Shown here piece by piece: positions 9,172-18,843 of a stretch of DNA of 64,000 nucleotides. The DNA is from CALODP01 sp942492055 (GTDB taxonomy: Bacteria > Bacteroidota > Ignavibacteria > Ignavibacteriales > Melioribacteraceae). The notes below the pieces were generated by a model. It did not search any database. It was not told where the DNA came from and was given only the letters and a program-made list of their open reading frames with translations. The first letter of the stretch is position 1. Each line of letters starts with the position of its first letter. Position numbers and translations under genes: made by a program. The DNA is taken from NCBI GenBank assembly GCA_942492055.1, contig CALODP010000023.1, positions 354,001 through 418,000 on the forward strand. Reading direction: 5' to 3'.

Positions 9172-9829
9172 GGGGGAAATGGATTAGAGCAACTCACCCC
9201 CGCCGACTTTGTCGGGGTTTGCAATAAATCCCTCTCTTGATAGAGAAGGACTTTATAGAAAGAGCTTTTTGAAATATTCCTATTTGACTAGTAGATCCGG
9301 TAATAAAAAACAAAAGAAAGCTCTAAATCATGAGAATTGGAAAGAGCAGATATGCCGATATATTATTAAATGGAAGAATGTCGTACGTTCCCCCTTCTCT
9401 TGCCTCATCCCTCAAGAGAAGGGGGGTAGGGGGATGAGTTTGGGGTGATTACTTATTGAACCAAACCTATTAGCTGCAATACTTCAGTTCTAATCGTATC
9501 CTTTTGTTTCTTTTTTCATTAATCTCAATCGCAAACATAAATTCATGGCAATTGAAATCAGCAATAGAATCAAATTATTGTCGGTGTTTTTAATACCCCC
9601 TTTTTTGCGAAGGATTGTTGTCAACTTACGCCACTTGTTTTTGTGTCTGGGCGGATCCCAAATATAATATGTCGCTCCCCGACCCTGTCGGGATCTACGA
9701 CCTATGGAGCTCAAATATCTTCTTTGAATCCGTTATCTACCGAGATACCGCACTTCGACATGCTCAGTGACCAACACCTATGGCGCCGGATTGACATCAT
9801 TACTTTGAAGAGAGGGACTTTTGGATTGG
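9172..9829. repeat. Repeat-bearing intergenic region with 13-bp inverted repeat
   Basis: No gene is supported. A perfect 13-bp inverted repeat, CCCCCTTCTCTTG (9390-9402) and CAAGAGAAGGGGG (9413-9425), encloses a 10-nt loop. Near 9196-9217 CCGAC/GTCGG forms a short hairpin after the TPR gene. Around 9680-9775 are fragments such as GACCCTGTCGGGATC and CTTCGACATGCTCAGTGACC. The latter resembles the 'CTTCGACAAGCTCAG' family of dispersed repeats found in many bacteria. The whole gap looks like a landing zone of REP-type sequences. Confidence 0.6.
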
Positions 9830-11287
9830 TTATCTCTTATTTTCAATCTCTCTCTTATATTCGTTATTTGCTATTGCTTTGATTGTGTTGAATGCCAGTT
9901 TTGTTACTTTTGAGAGTAATTTATAGTTTAGAGTTTCCGCCTTGTCTGTCGGGAGATGGAGATGATCGTAGCTGTTTGTTGTTACGAAATAGGCTGTCGG
10001 GATGCCGAGTTCGTAAAACGGGGTGGCGTCTGCGCCTCCACCTTGCCATGTTTCTTTAATCATCATTTTGTCATTTTGGCGATCTATTTCATTTATCATT
10101 GACCAGAGTTTAGGGAAGGATTTTCCGCATCCAATTTTAATCGAATCCCCATATCCAACGCAATCGAGGTTAATCATCGCTGAGATATTTGCCGGTGATG
10201 TATTCAGATTTTCAGCCAAATACTTTGCTCCTTCGAGTCCCGATTCTTCGGAGGAGAATAGTACGAACATTATTGATCTTTTCGTCTTGAGATTTTTCCT
10301 TCCTAACATTTCGGCTAATTCGAGTATTACGGCTGAACCGGAAGCGTTGTCGTTCGCTCCGTTATATATTACTTTCCCTTGTTTTCCAACATGATCGAGA
10401 TGGGCTCCTACAATAACGTATTCATTCTTAAGTGAATCATCTGACCCTTCATGAATTCCGATAAGATTGCATGTCTCTTTTGAGGGATCGTAATCGGCTT
10501 TTATGTTGAATTTGATTTTCCCGTTGCAAAGAATCGAACGTGGTTTCTGATGTTTATCGATCGTAGTTTGAAGCTCTTTCAAGGAATGTTTAGTTCCATC
10601 GAATAACATATCGGCGTATGGAATATCGATCTGTACCTGAGGGAAATCGACCGGGTGGTCACCTTTGCCGTGTAGAACACTTCCTATCGGTCTTTGCGGA
10701 TTTTCATCATTCGGACGAGAGACAAAGATTATTCCTTTCGCTCCGTGATTTTTAGCTACAATCGATTTCTCTCTTGGTAAAGAGTATTTCCAAGGGGAGT
10801 CGTTGATCTTCCATCCGGGGTTTTGTTTGAATATCATTACTGTTTTGCCGGTTACATCGATATCAGCGTAATCGTCGTAATCCGATTGGGAGATACCGTA
10901 ACCACAAAAGACTACATCAGATGAGAAATTACCGCTACCGGTAAATCCTCTGAAAGAGTAGTCCTTGCCGAGTTCCATTTCGATTGGTTTGTTTTTATCG
11001 GTAAAAAGGGTAACCGAAGCCTCCCCGATAATTTCGTTGCATTCCACATTAAAATGCTGTCTGAATCCTTCAGAATTGAATCGGGTTAAATAGGCCTCTT
11101 CGAAAATCCTTTCCGAATAATCGATTGCTTTCATATAACCGGTAGCCCCGGCAAGTCGGCCTTCGAAATCATCTGAAGCAAGAACGGATATTTTTTCCGC
11201 AAGAGACTCCTCGGTAAATGAGATTTTATCATTATTGAAGCAACCGGTAAGAATTAGTAGAATAGAAAAGGAGAATATGAATTTCAT
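9830..11287 (-). CDS. M28-family zinc peptidase lipoprotein with PA domain, 485 aa
   Basis: A membrane-anchored extracytoplasmic aminopeptidase-like enzyme. A lipoprotein signal with lipobox LTGC (Cys 16) starts the protein. A PA-domain-like insert (about 140-260) precedes the M28 catalytic core. Zinc-binding and catalytic residues are visible in order: GAHLDHVG near 293, NGANDNASG near 314, SSEESG near 347, NLDCVG near 372 and DHLHLP near 441. Length and layout fit secreted M28 peptidases of Bacteroidota. It is divergent from the PD40 lipoprotein at 11,406, with 118 bp between the two starts. Confidence 0.93.
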   Translation of the reverse strand: MKFIFSFSILLILTGCFNNDKISFTEESLAEKISVLASDDFEGRLAGATGYMKAIDYSERIFEEAYLTRFNSEGFRQHFNVECNEIIGEASVTLFTDKNKPIEMELGKDYSFRGFTGSGNFSSDVVFCGYGISQSDYDDYADIDVTGKTVMIFKQNPGWKINDSPWKYSLPREKSIVAKNHGAKGIIFVSRPNDENPQRPIGSVLHGKGDHPVDFPQVQIDIPYADMLFDGTKHSLKELQTTIDKHQKPRSILCNGKIKFNIKADYDPSKETCNLIGIHEGSDDSLKNEYVIVGAHLDHVGKQGKVIYNGANDNASGSAVILELAEMLGRKNLKTKRSIMFVLFSSEESGLEGAKYLAENLNTSPANISAMINLDCVGYGDSIKIGCGKSFPKLWSMINEIDRQNDKMMIKETWQGGGADATPFYELGIPTAYFVTTNSYDHLHLPTDKAETLNYKLLSKVTKLAFNTIKAIANNEYKREIENKR

Positions 11288-11405
11288 TGTGTTAATCCGA
11301 AAATGAATAAAAACTACATTTAGTTTATAAAAATCCTTTCGAAAAAGGAAATCAATTTCATATATTAAAAATACAATATTTGTTATTGATTAATTAGGGG
11401 GATTA

Positions 11406-12377
11406 ATGCGTTACACAAAAATAGCAATTATATTTTTGATTTTATTTATCGGTTGCAAAGAAGTGCACAGAGTGGATATTACGCCGGCGAAAGAGAGCAA
11501 AGTATTCTTACCGGAAATAGTATCGAAGAGTTACAATGTAAGGGACGCGGCACTGTCTGCTGACGGAAAGGAGTTTTATTACACCGCTACAAACAGGCAC
11601 AGAACATTCATATTTGTAGTGAAAAGAAACGGTGAAGTTTGGGGAGATCCAAAGGTAGTCTCTTTTTCGGGGAAATATAATGATATAGAGCCATTTATAA
11701 GCGAAGATGGTAATCGATTATATTTCGCTTCCGACAGACCACTGGAAGAAAAAGGGGAAAAGAAGGATTACGATATTTGGTACAGTGACAGAGAAGGGAA
11801 TAAATGGGGGAAACCGGTTAATCTTGGCGCTCCCGTAAATACACCAAAGAACGAGTTTTATCCGAGCGTAACAAGAAAGGGTAAAATATACTGGTGTGCC
11901 ATCTACGATTCAATCTCAACCGGCGGAGAAGATATTTATTATTCGGAATTAGTTGACGGAAAATATACTTTTCCTAAGAACGTAGGGGAGAATGTAAATA
12001 CGAAATCGGATGAGTACAACGCTTTTGTCGGGCACGACGATTCTTACATAATTCTGACTTCACACGGATGGGGAAAAGGAGTAGGATCCGGCGATCTATG
12101 GATTAGTTTCAAACGATCAGGCAAATGGAGTAAGCCTCAGAATATGGGTGGAGATATTAACACGAAATATTTTGAGTACTGCCCGCAAGTTTCGTACGAC
12201 GGTAAGTATCTATTTTACACAAGTAACAGAATATCGGAATCCAAATTAGAAGAGAATATGGATTTCGAGAAAGCGGATAAATGGTTTACGGATCATGATA
12301 ACGGTTCGAGCAATATTTATTTCAGTTCCACACGTATTATTGATTCTTTGAGAAACGAAGCTGTGTATGAGGAATAA
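11406..12377 (+). CDS. PD40-type beta-propeller lipoprotein, 323 aa
   Basis: A lipoprotein (signal residues 1-17, lipobox LFIGC) with WD40-like PD40 repeats. Blades show the family pattern of 'P.ISEDGNRLYFASDRP', 'YPSVTRKGKIYWCAIYD' and 'CPQVSYDGKYLFYTSNR', alternating with 'W..P.NLG..VNT' linkers typical of the OmpA-associated PD40 proteins of Bacteroidota. No OmpA-like C-terminal domain is present. The short tail after residue 280 is charged. It is probably envelope-located. A small lipoprotein gene follows 45 bp later and may be cotranscribed. Confidence 0.88.
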   Translation: MRYTKIAIIFLILFIGCKEVHRVDITPAKESKVFLPEIVSKSYNVRDAALSADGKEFYYTATNRHRTFIFVVKRNGEVWGDPKVVSFSGKYNDIEPFISEDGNRLYFASDRPLEEKGEKKDYDIWYSDREGNKWGKPVNLGAPVNTPKNEFYPSVTRKGKIYWCAIYDSISTGGEDIYYSELVDGKYTFPKNVGENVNTKSDEYNAFVGHDDSYIILTSHGWGKGVGSGDLWISFKRSGKWSKPQNMGGDINTKYFEYCPQVSYDGKYLFYTSNRISESKLEENMDFEKADKWFTDHDNGSSNIYFSSTRIIDSLRNEAVYEE

Positions 12378-12422
12378 CATTTGATCATTAACCTATTTTC
12401 ATTCACATAGACGGAAATCAAC

Positions 12423-12914
12423 ATGCGACAAATTATTCTATTATTGGTTGTCGGGATTATTTTCATTGGTTGCGAAGATTCTACCGAAGTCGGGCCTAAG
12501 AAACCAAACAAATTCGCAATTTCTTATTCAAAAGTATTTTTAGATCAGGAAGAGACAAATTATAGGACAAGCACAATAAGTGTGTCCGCCGATTACGAGA
12601 TCACTTTCACAGAACATTATAGTTTACCATATTTGTTGATCGGAGAGAAAGTTGCCAGTTTATCGAAGAATGATTATGAGAAGATAAAGGAAATATGCGA
12701 AGAAGAGAAAGTCTATTTATTGGAAACGAAAATGTTTACTGCCGGATTTGATGATGCTCTATTCGATACTTCAAGGACATTAAAACTGATGGAACTGAAG
12801 GAAGACCTGAAAATATTGAATTACGGTGAAAGACTGGAATCGGAAGAATTTCCGGAAGGGGTTAAAAAGGTAATATTCCAGTTAGAAAGACTAAAATCGA
12901 ATTATCTGAAGTAG
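12423..12914 (+). CDS. Small lipoprotein of unknown function, 163 aa
   Basis: A lipoprotein signal (MRQIILLLVVGIIFIGC, lipobox IGC at residue 17) is followed by a 145-residue domain that I do not recognise. It contains an FTEHYSLPYLLIG segment and alternating charged helices. It lies 45 bp after the PD40 lipoprotein on the same strand, and a stem-loop follows its stop. It is presumably an envelope protein; no enzymatic motif is visible. Confidence 0.75.
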   Translation: MRQIILLLVVGIIFIGCEDSTEVGPKKPNKFAISYSKVFLDQEETNYRTSTISVSADYEITFTEHYSLPYLLIGEKVASLSKNDYEKIKEICEEEKVYLLETKMFTAGFDDALFDTSRTLKLMELKEDLKILNYGERLESEEFPEGVKKVIFQLERLKSNYLK

Positions 12915-12933
12915 TAGAAGATGCTATAAATAG

Positions 12934-12960
12934 CGGGTTTAGCGTGATTAGTTAAACCCG
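12934..12960 (+). terminator. Stem-loop after lipoprotein gene
   Basis: CGGGTTTA (12934-12941) pairs perfectly with TAAACCCG (12953-12960) around an 11-nt loop. The following T-run is weak (TATTCT), so termination efficiency is uncertain. Confidence 0.65.
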
Positions 12961-12998
12961 TATTCTAAAACAATTCCACAAATAATTCGGAACGGAGC

Positions 12999-14426
12999 AT
13001 GATACTTTTAGTACCGAAATGGGCTTTTAACTACGAAGAATTCTGGAATACAATAAAGAGACGTAATCTTTGGTTTATTAAAATCCGTTACTTCGCCGTA
13101 TTGGGAATGCTCGGATTCATCGGGTTGGGAGCATTGTTGGATTTCAGATTCTCCGAAGCTCAAATCATCTCCATATCCGCGATAGCTCTTTCAATTCTCA
13201 TATACAACATCATAATTCAATCGATACGCCCTAGAGTATGCTGCACTCCGAATAAGTTCAACGCGATGCATCTCTCGTTGATTCAAATGGTTATGGATCT
13301 GACCGCATTGATGATGTTAATCTATTATACCGGCACAATCGAGTCACCCCTCTATGTCTTTTTCATTTTCCACATGGTCATCGGGAGTTTGATACTTCCG
13401 GGGTATTTAATCTACTTAATTTGCGGAATGGTGATCTTGGTCTATTCCGTTTTGATAGGATTACAATTTCAGGGGATAATACCGACACATAATATTGCGG
13501 GATTGTATGAGAGTGGGGTTTCTCACACAGTTCAATTCTATTTCTTATTTCTATTAACCTTTTCGGCTATGATGGTTATAACAGTTTTATTGGCCAACAG
13601 AATAGCGGCAAATCTCCTTAAAAGAGAAGGGGAGCTAAAGGATACTTTGGAAAAACTGAATGAAGCGGAAAAAGCGAAGCAGAAATATATAATCGGTGTT
13701 GTTCACGAAATAAAATCTCCGATTAGCGCCGCACAGTCTCTTGTCGATTTGGTTTTGCAAAAGTATTTGGGTCCACTGAACGAAGCTGTAGAAGTAAAGG
13801 TCGAGAGAATAAGTCTGAGACTAAAAGAATCGATTGAGATGATAAATAATATACTCCGTATCTCGAAATTGAAATTACTAGATTCAAGCAACGCGGAAGA
13901 GGTTGATGTAAAGAAGATAATCGAAGATTATGTAGAAGCGAATAATGAAAAGCTAGCCGGCGCGGGAATTGATTTGACAATAGCGGACGAAAGAGAAAAA
14001 GATGAGCACATTTTCGGTGATCATGTACTACTTGAAATGGCTTTTTCGAATATTATCGGGAACGGGATAAAATATATCGGAAAAGAATCGGGTGGATTGA
14101 TTTCGATAGAGTTTGCCAGTGAAGAGGATAAAACCTGTATTAAAATAAGTGACAACGGAATCGGAATTCCGGAAAAGGATCTCGAAAAAATATTCGGACA
14201 ATTTTTCAGGGTATCGAACAAGAATAACAAGAAAGTTGAAGGAAGCGGATTGGGGTTATCGGTTGTTCATGAAATAATTACCCAGCACGGAGGAACAATT
14301 AGCGCAAAAAGCCCTTCCGGAATTGGAACGGAAGAGTTTCCCGGGACTTCCTTTATTGTTACGTTACCGCATAAGAGAGTCCCGAAAAAAGAAACGGAAT
14401 CGGAATTGCTTAAGGGTGGCTTATAA
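12999..14426 (+). CDS. Membrane sensor histidine kinase, 475 aa
   Basis: An integral-membrane two-component sensor. Residues about 30-205 contain five or six hydrophobic segments with hardly any periplasmic domain, pointing to sensing within the membrane. A short coiled coil (about 205-228) leads to HisKA with the phospho-accepting His in VVHEIKSPISA (about 235). The ATPase domain has an N-box-like NIIGNGIKYI (about 350), G1 DNGIGIP (about 384), F-box FGQFFRV and G2 GSGLGLS (about 415). No response regulator lies next to it. Its 3' end overlaps the convergent ispE gene by 17 bp. A good ribosome site is lacking at ATG 12999, so the start is moderately sure. Confidence 0.9.
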   Translation: MILLVPKWAFNYEEFWNTIKRRNLWFIKIRYFAVLGMLGFIGLGALLDFRFSEAQIISISAIALSILIYNIIIQSIRPRVCCTPNKFNAMHLSLIQMVMDLTALMMLIYYTGTIESPLYVFFIFHMVIGSLILPGYLIYLICGMVILVYSVLIGLQFQGIIPTHNIAGLYESGVSHTVQFYFLFLLTFSAMMVITVLLANRIAANLLKREGELKDTLEKLNEAEKAKQKYIIGVVHEIKSPISAAQSLVDLVLQKYLGPLNEAVEVKVERISLRLKESIEMINNILRISKLKLLDSSNAEEVDVKKIIEDYVEANNEKLAGAGIDLTIADEREKDEHIFGDHVLLEMAFSNIIGNGIKYIGKESGGLISIEFASEEDKTCIKISDNGIGIPEKDLEKIFGQFFRVSNKNNKKVEGSGLGLSVVHEIITQHGGTISAKSPSGIGTEEFPGTSFIVTLPHKRVPKKETESELLKGGL

Positions 14427-15252
14427 ATCTGAAGTAATCTTCGTTCATATTGTTATAAGCTTTCTGAGCGCTTTCCAAATCAGGGAATATTCCGTAAACA
14501 GTTGAGCCGGTTCCTGACATTAAAGAGAAATCGGCTCCGCAATTGAGCATTGTCTCTTTTATCTCTTTGATTTCGGGATAAACCGAAAAGACATACTCTT
14601 CAAAATCATTTTTGAAGAATTCCGAAAACATGGTAACCTTCACTCCATTTTCTCCGTAATCCAAAGCCTCGTAATCAGTTGGCGATTTCTTCGGAGTTAT
14701 ATTTCCGAAAGCCTCTTTTGTCGAAATATGAATTCCTGGATTAACCAACAGAATAGGAGACTCTATATCAAGAGGTATCATTTTAAGTATTTCTCCGCGA
14801 GATTTACCGATACTCGGTTTTGCGCGAAGGAAGAATGGTACATCGGAACCAAGAGAGAGAGCCAATTCGAGAAGCTTGTCATATTTCAGATTGAGTCGGA
14901 ACATATCATTTAATGAAATCAGAACTGCCGCCGCGTCGGAACTTCCTCCACCTAAACCGGCTCCCATAGGAATTACCTTTTTGAGCTTAATTGTAGCGTT
15001 GATCGTTTTTCCTGTAGTCTCTTCGAGGAGATTTTTCGCTTTTACGATAAGATTATCGGCCGGATCGGATATCGACTCGTTATCGCAAATAAACTCGAAA
15101 CTTTCCGAATGCTTAATAAAGATTCGATCAAACATATCTGTGATAGGATAAAAGATTGTTTCCAGATTGTGGAATCCGTCATTACGTTTTTCGACAATAT
15201 TAAGACCGATATTTATTTTGGCCGGAGCTTTTATTTCAATAGACTTTATCAT
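14410..15252 (-). CDS. ispE: 4-diphosphocytidyl-2-C-methyl-D-erythritol kinase IspE
   Basis: A GHMP-superfamily kinase that phosphorylates CDP-methylerythritol in the MEP isoprenoid pathway. The N-terminus APAKINIGLNIVEKRNDGFHNLETIF is characteristic, and the GHMP ATP-binding loop PMGAGLGGGSSDAAA lies at about residues 97-111. A C-terminal MSGTGSTVYGIF motif completes the set. Its length of 280 residues is normal. It is the last gene of a minus-strand block and overlaps the upstream methyltransferase gene by 17 bp, suggesting cotranscription. Confidence 0.97.
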   Translation of the reverse strand: MIKSIEIKAPAKINIGLNIVEKRNDGFHNLETIFYPITDMFDRIFIKHSESFEFICDNESISDPADNLIVKAKNLLEETTGKTINATIKLKKVIPMGAGLGGGSSDAAAVLISLNDMFRLNLKYDKLLELALSLGSDVPFFLRAKPSIGKSRGEILKMIPLDIESPILLVNPGIHISTKEAFGNITPKKSPTDYEALDYGENGVKVTMFSEFFKNDFEEYVFSVYPEIKEIKETMLNCGADFSLMSGTGSTVYGIFPDLESAQKAYNNMNEDYFRFISHP

Positions 15253-16120
15253 TCAATAATTCCCGTATTTTTGCAGTATGTTTCGGGGAGGATCCGCAAC
15301 ATGACCCGACATACAAAAGATTATCATTATAAAACTCATTAACTAAATCGGAATATTTCTCAGGAGATATCCCTTCCCTAATTTCAACATCACTATAATT
15401 TCCGGAGCCACAATTGAGATAAAATCCCCAATTGTAATCTATTCCGGTCATTTTGACCAAACCACGCATCACCGGAGGGAAAATGCAATTAAACCCGATC
15501 GCCTCGGTGGAGTATTGCCGGAGATCATTTATAACTTTTAAGAGCTCAGAGCCATCGAGTAGACGAAGATTTTCGTCGAATATAAGATTAATTACAAATG
15601 GAATCTTATTATCGTGGCAAAACTCAGTTATTATCTCAATTTCATCCATATGTCCGAGAGTTTCGTTCCAAATGATATCCGCGCCGGTATCACGAAGAAT
15701 TTCGATATGTTTTCGGTGATTATATTCCAAATCACTTTTCGATAGATCTCTCGATTTCTTGTAGCAATCTTCGGCAGGTGAATTGGAACCGGCGATAAAA
15801 ATATCGTCAGAGTACAAATCGGCTCTTTTGATTGCATCAATCGCTGCTTTAACCAGATTTTCACTATTTAATCCGGAATATGCCTCTTTTAATGCTGCCG
15901 GCGAAGTTCTGAAAGTATTGGATGTGATAATATCCGCGCCGGCTTTGATATATTCGTTGTGTAATTCCGTAACCAATTCAGGTTTTTGAATATTCAGCAG
16001 GGAAGTCCAAAGGGAAGAAGTTGGCTCCTTTACATATGCCTGTAAAATACTTCCCATTGCGCCATCCAAAACCAAAGGGCGCTTATTCCTCTTTTTGTTA
16101 TTCAGAAGGAGACTATCCAT
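15236..16120 (-). CDS. Homocysteine S-methyltransferase-family protein, 294 aa
   Basis: A single-domain Pfam S-methyl_trans barrel enzyme. It begins with PLVLDGAMGSIL, the usual first strand. The zinc ligands are visible: Cys in EAIGFNC (about residue 208) and the CysCys pair in YVGSCCGSSPKHTAKI near the end. The cobalamin and methyltetrahydrofolate domains of MetH are absent, so it probably uses another methyl donor such as S-methylmethionine or a betaine; the donor is inference. It sits between a DoxX/MauE gene (1-nt overlap, TAATG) and ispE (17-nt overlap), so translation is likely coupled. Confidence 0.88.
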   Translation of the reverse strand: MDSLLLNNKKRNKRPLVLDGAMGSILQAYVKEPTSSLWTSLLNIQKPELVTELHNEYIKAGADIITSNTFRTSPAALKEAYSGLNSENLVKAAIDAIKRADLYSDDIFIAGSNSPAEDCYKKSRDLSKSDLEYNHRKHIEILRDTGADIIWNETLGHMDEIEIITEFCHDNKIPFVINLIFDENLRLLDGSELLKVINDLRQYSTEAIGFNCIFPPVMRGLVKMTGIDYNWGFYLNCGSGNYSDVEIREGISPEKYSDLVNEFYNDNLLYVGSCCGSSPKHTAKIRELLNDKVY

Positions 16121-16572
16121 TACTTATCTTCTATTCTAACAAGTAAAAAAGCATTATTCGGTTTCATTATTAAGATTATTCCACCTATGAGCATCAGTGT
16201 GTTTTCCAGAATTTTCTTAAATCCGACTCGAGCTCCGTCCATTGTACCAAAGCATCCGCATTCGATATCTAATCCACGAATCATGGCGTAAGCGACAAGA
16301 ATAATGAAAACGACAAGTAGCGAAGAAATAATTAATGTATTCTCTTTTATGAATATCCCGAAAATCAGAAATAATCCGGAAACAACTTCAATCCAAGGAA
16401 TAATAATAGCGAAGAAATTAACCGTCCAAATGGGAACCGCTTTGTAATTCGAGATGGAAACAGCAAAACCTTCCGGATCAGATATCTTTTCCATTCCGGC
16501 AAAGATAAAAACAAATCCTATAATCACACGAATAATCAATTGGAAATATTTATTTGAGAAAAGAGATATCAT
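16120..16572 (-). CDS. DoxX/MauE-family membrane protein, 150 aa
   Basis: Four transmembrane segments and the family signature GLDIECGCFGTMDG at about residues 103-116, which carries the CxC motif of MauE-type redox proteins. ATG 16572 is chosen because it overlaps the rhodanese stop as ATGA, and an AAGGAGG lies just before it inside that gene. A longer reading frame upstream lacks such a site. Pairing with an anchored rhodanese suggests a role in thiol or sulfane-sulfur redox at the membrane, which is inference from context. Confidence 0.88.
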   Translation of the reverse strand: MISLFSNKYFQLIIRVIIGFVFIFAGMEKISDPEGFAVSISNYKAVPIWTVNFFAIIIPWIEVVSGLFLIFGIFIKENTLIISSLLVVFIILVAYAMIRGLDIECGCFGTMDGARVGFKKILENTLMLIGGIILIMKPNNAFLLVRIEDK

Positions 16573-17078
16573 TTCATTTCCTCCTTTGCGGACGGATATC
16601 CGGCGTTTTTCCATTCGGTCCAACCTCCGGTAAAGACATACAGATTTTGAAAACCCAATTTTTGCAATTCAACCGCGAGTCGTTCACTGACTTCACAATC
16701 ATCACCACCGCAATAAATAATGTATGTCAATGATTTATCGAAGTCTGCTACCTGATGAGGCTCGAAATCGAATTCTTGTATATTAATAGCATCTTTTATA
16801 TGTCCTTCGGAGAAATCCCATTGATCACGAGCGTCTATGAATTTTACTTTTTCGGAATTGTAAAGTTTATAAGTTTGCTCAAGATCTACAGCTTTAATAG
16901 CTTTATTTAATAGGTCGCTACGCTCCAGAGAATTATTAAGATCTGAGCCATTAGCATGCTCAAGTTGATGTTTCTCTCGTAGTAACGGGATCGATTTTCC
17001 GGAGAATGAATTATAAATCAACCCCAATATTGATGAAGAAATTACGATTATAAGAACTATTTTGAAATTAATTTTCAT
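16569..17078 (-). CDS. Membrane-anchored rhodanese-like protein, 169 aa
   Basis: A single N-terminal hydrophobic helix (residues 4-24) anchors a rhodanese domain (about 65-165). The CH2A-like FIDARDQWDFSEGHIKDAINI segment and the active-site loop YCGGDDCEVS are visible. The loop Cys precedes GGDDC rather than the classical CRxGx[RT]. The C-terminal GGWTEWKNAGYP is typical of single-domain rhodaneses. It is translationally coupled to the DoxX/MauE gene by an ATGA overlap. It is probably a sulfurtransferase or thiol-redox partner outside or at the membrane. Confidence 0.88.
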   Translation of the reverse strand: MKINFKIVLIIVISSSILGLIYNSFSGKSIPLLREKHQLEHANGSDLNNSLERSDLLNKAIKAVDLEQTYKLYNSEKVKFIDARDQWDFSEGHIKDAINIQEFDFEPHQVADFDKSLTYIIYCGGDDCEVSERLAVELQKLGFQNLYVFTGGWTEWKNAGYPSAKEEMK

Positions 17079-17099
17079 TTAAATGTACCAATGAGTTAA

Positions 17100-18743
17100 T
17101 TAAAACATTTCCGCGTCTGCTTCTTCGCAGTCTTTTGGAATTTCAGGTTTCACCAATAGAACACTCTCTTTACTAAGCATTACCTTTCCCGGTTCCATTC
17201 CTTTTCGTTTAGTAACAAATTTTCTTAAAGTATATGAAACCGGAGCAACTCCCGCAGTTTTAGCTTTGCTATAATATGCGGCCACAGAAGCAGCCTTTTT
17301 CAAAATGTCTTTCGGAATACCTTCTTTCGGGTTATCAACGCGCAAAACCACATGTGAACCGGGAAGTCCTCTCGCGTGAAACCAATAGTCATTTTGTTTA
17401 GCGAATTTTATAGTAAGTTTATCGTTGCTTTTACTATCGCGTCCTACAAATAGATGATACTTACCCGCGATTATATATTCTTTTGCTTTTATTTGTTCAT
17501 CTATCAATTTTTTATTCCTCTTATCATTTGCCGGTGTCAATAGAGTCTTAATTTCAGTCAATTTCTTCAAATCAGTTGCCGAAGCATATATTTTATTTAT
17601 ATCTACGAATTTCTCATAACGTTTCTTTGTCTTTTCAAAGAGCTCAAATGAAATTCCGTAATTCGTTTTTTCGTCACGCGCTTTTTCAAAATAGTAATCT
17701 ATTGCTTCCTGAGGAGAATGTTTCGGGTTAATTTTAACAATTTTATTTTCTTCGGACAAATAATCCCACACTTCAACCGAATCGTTTCCTTTTGAAAGAA
17801 GATGTCTGCTTGCCAAAAGAAGATTCCCGATATGATAATATTCCTCTTCACGGCTACCTTTTTCAATTCTTCTGCTCAGATTATTCAATTTATTTGATAA
17901 TCCGGACAATTCTTTTTCCAAAGATGATTCTATTTCACTCTTCAGCTTGATAATTCGTTCGTTCCGATATTTCTCACTGAGATATTGATGAAGCGCGTCA
18001 TTATATTTATAAAATTCTTCATGCTCGGCATCTTTGTTTTGATTATTAAACTTCTCAGAAACGAAGAAAGGTTTCCCCGATGCAAAATTGAATCCGACGG
18101 AAATATTACCTAAAAGAATCTCTTTTATTGCAAGATAATACTGTTCCGCAAAATCTTCGCGCGAATCAGTAGCGCAGAGAGTTTTGATCTCGTTGAATAG
18201 AGGTTTGGAAATATAGGGAAAGACCTTTTTTATCGATTTATATTCGGTGTTTGTAATCGATTCAAGAGGGAAGTCAATAATATTAGGCTCAGTGAGATAT
18301 TCTTTCTCTTCAAGAGCTCTAACAACTTCAGATATATCCTGACCTTTTATTTTTTTGAATGCCTCGCATGTTCGATCGGGATAAGTAGCATATATATTGG
18401 TTCTGCTTCCTTGAAGGACAAAATAAAAGGCGGAATCAGCCAAAGTGATCTTCACAATTCTATCGTCCGAGCAAATAGCGATATCGGTAATCACTTTTGG
18501 AGTGAGTTCACCGAATAATGAAAATGTATTTTTCTTAGCTTTTCTGTGATTTTCTTTAATCATCAAGTAGGGGAGATTATTATTCGCAGAAAAGATAAGG
18601 TGTGAATATTCATTCTCTTCTTCCGGGATAGCAAGATATAGTTTGTCTTTTTCCTGAGAATAGATGTCAATAATCCTTTTCCCAAGAAGACGTTTTCTCA
18701 GCTCTATAACAGCTCTATTTAAATAGAAGTAATTTCCAAACAT
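17100..18743 (-). CDS. rqcH: NFACT / RqcH-family ribosome quality control protein, 547 aa
   Basis: The bacterial Rqc2/NEMF homologue, which binds obstructed 50S subunits and adds C-terminal Ala tails. The NFACT-N domain begins at residue 1 (MFGNYFYLNRAVIELRKRLLG), with the DR pair (SDDRIVKI) near residue 93. Central coiled coils (about 270-400) and the C-terminal NFACT-R domain (about 435-530, with NDYWFHARGLPGSHVVLR and AAYYSKAKTAGVAPVSYT) follow. Length agrees with the family. It lies between rhodanese and nagB on the same strand. A terminator separates it from nagB, so it probably has its own promoter. Confidence 0.92.
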   Translation of the reverse strand: MFGNYFYLNRAVIELRKRLLGKRIIDIYSQEKDKLYLAIPEEENEYSHLIFSANNNLPYLMIKENHRKAKKNTFSLFGELTPKVITDIAICSDDRIVKITLADSAFYFVLQGSRTNIYATYPDRTCEAFKKIKGQDISEVVRALEEKEYLTEPNIIDFPLESITNTEYKSIKKVFPYISKPLFNEIKTLCATDSREDFAEQYYLAIKEILLGNISVGFNFASGKPFFVSEKFNNQNKDAEHEEFYKYNDALHQYLSEKYRNERIIKLKSEIESSLEKELSGLSNKLNNLSRRIEKGSREEEYYHIGNLLLASRHLLSKGNDSVEVWDYLSEENKIVKINPKHSPQEAIDYYFEKARDEKTNYGISFELFEKTKKRYEKFVDINKIYASATDLKKLTEIKTLLTPANDKRNKKLIDEQIKAKEYIIAGKYHLFVGRDSKSNDKLTIKFAKQNDYWFHARGLPGSHVVLRVDNPKEGIPKDILKKAASVAAYYSKAKTAGVAPVSYTLRKFVTKRKGMEPGKVMLSKESVLLVKPEIPKDCEEADAEMF

Positions 18744-18784
18744 ATTATTCGTAGTAATAAATGGTATCTAATCAGATTTGCTAA

Positions 18785-18831
18785 AATAAAAAAAATGGAT
18801 GAGAGGAACTAATAATTAAATTCCTCCCATC
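18785..18831 (-). terminator. Rho-independent terminator of nagB
   Basis: Read on the minus strand, GATGGGAGGAA pairs with TTCCTCTCATC around a 12-nt loop (one mismatch) and is followed by a run of eight T residues. It lies between the nagB stop and the rqcH start. Confidence 0.85.
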
Positions 18832-18843
18832 AAAATTGAGATG

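Noticed and set aside
9209..9448. 79-codon frame between the TPR and peptidase genes
   Set aside because: It crosses the repeat-bearing region including the 13-bp inverted repeat, and composition is not protein-like.
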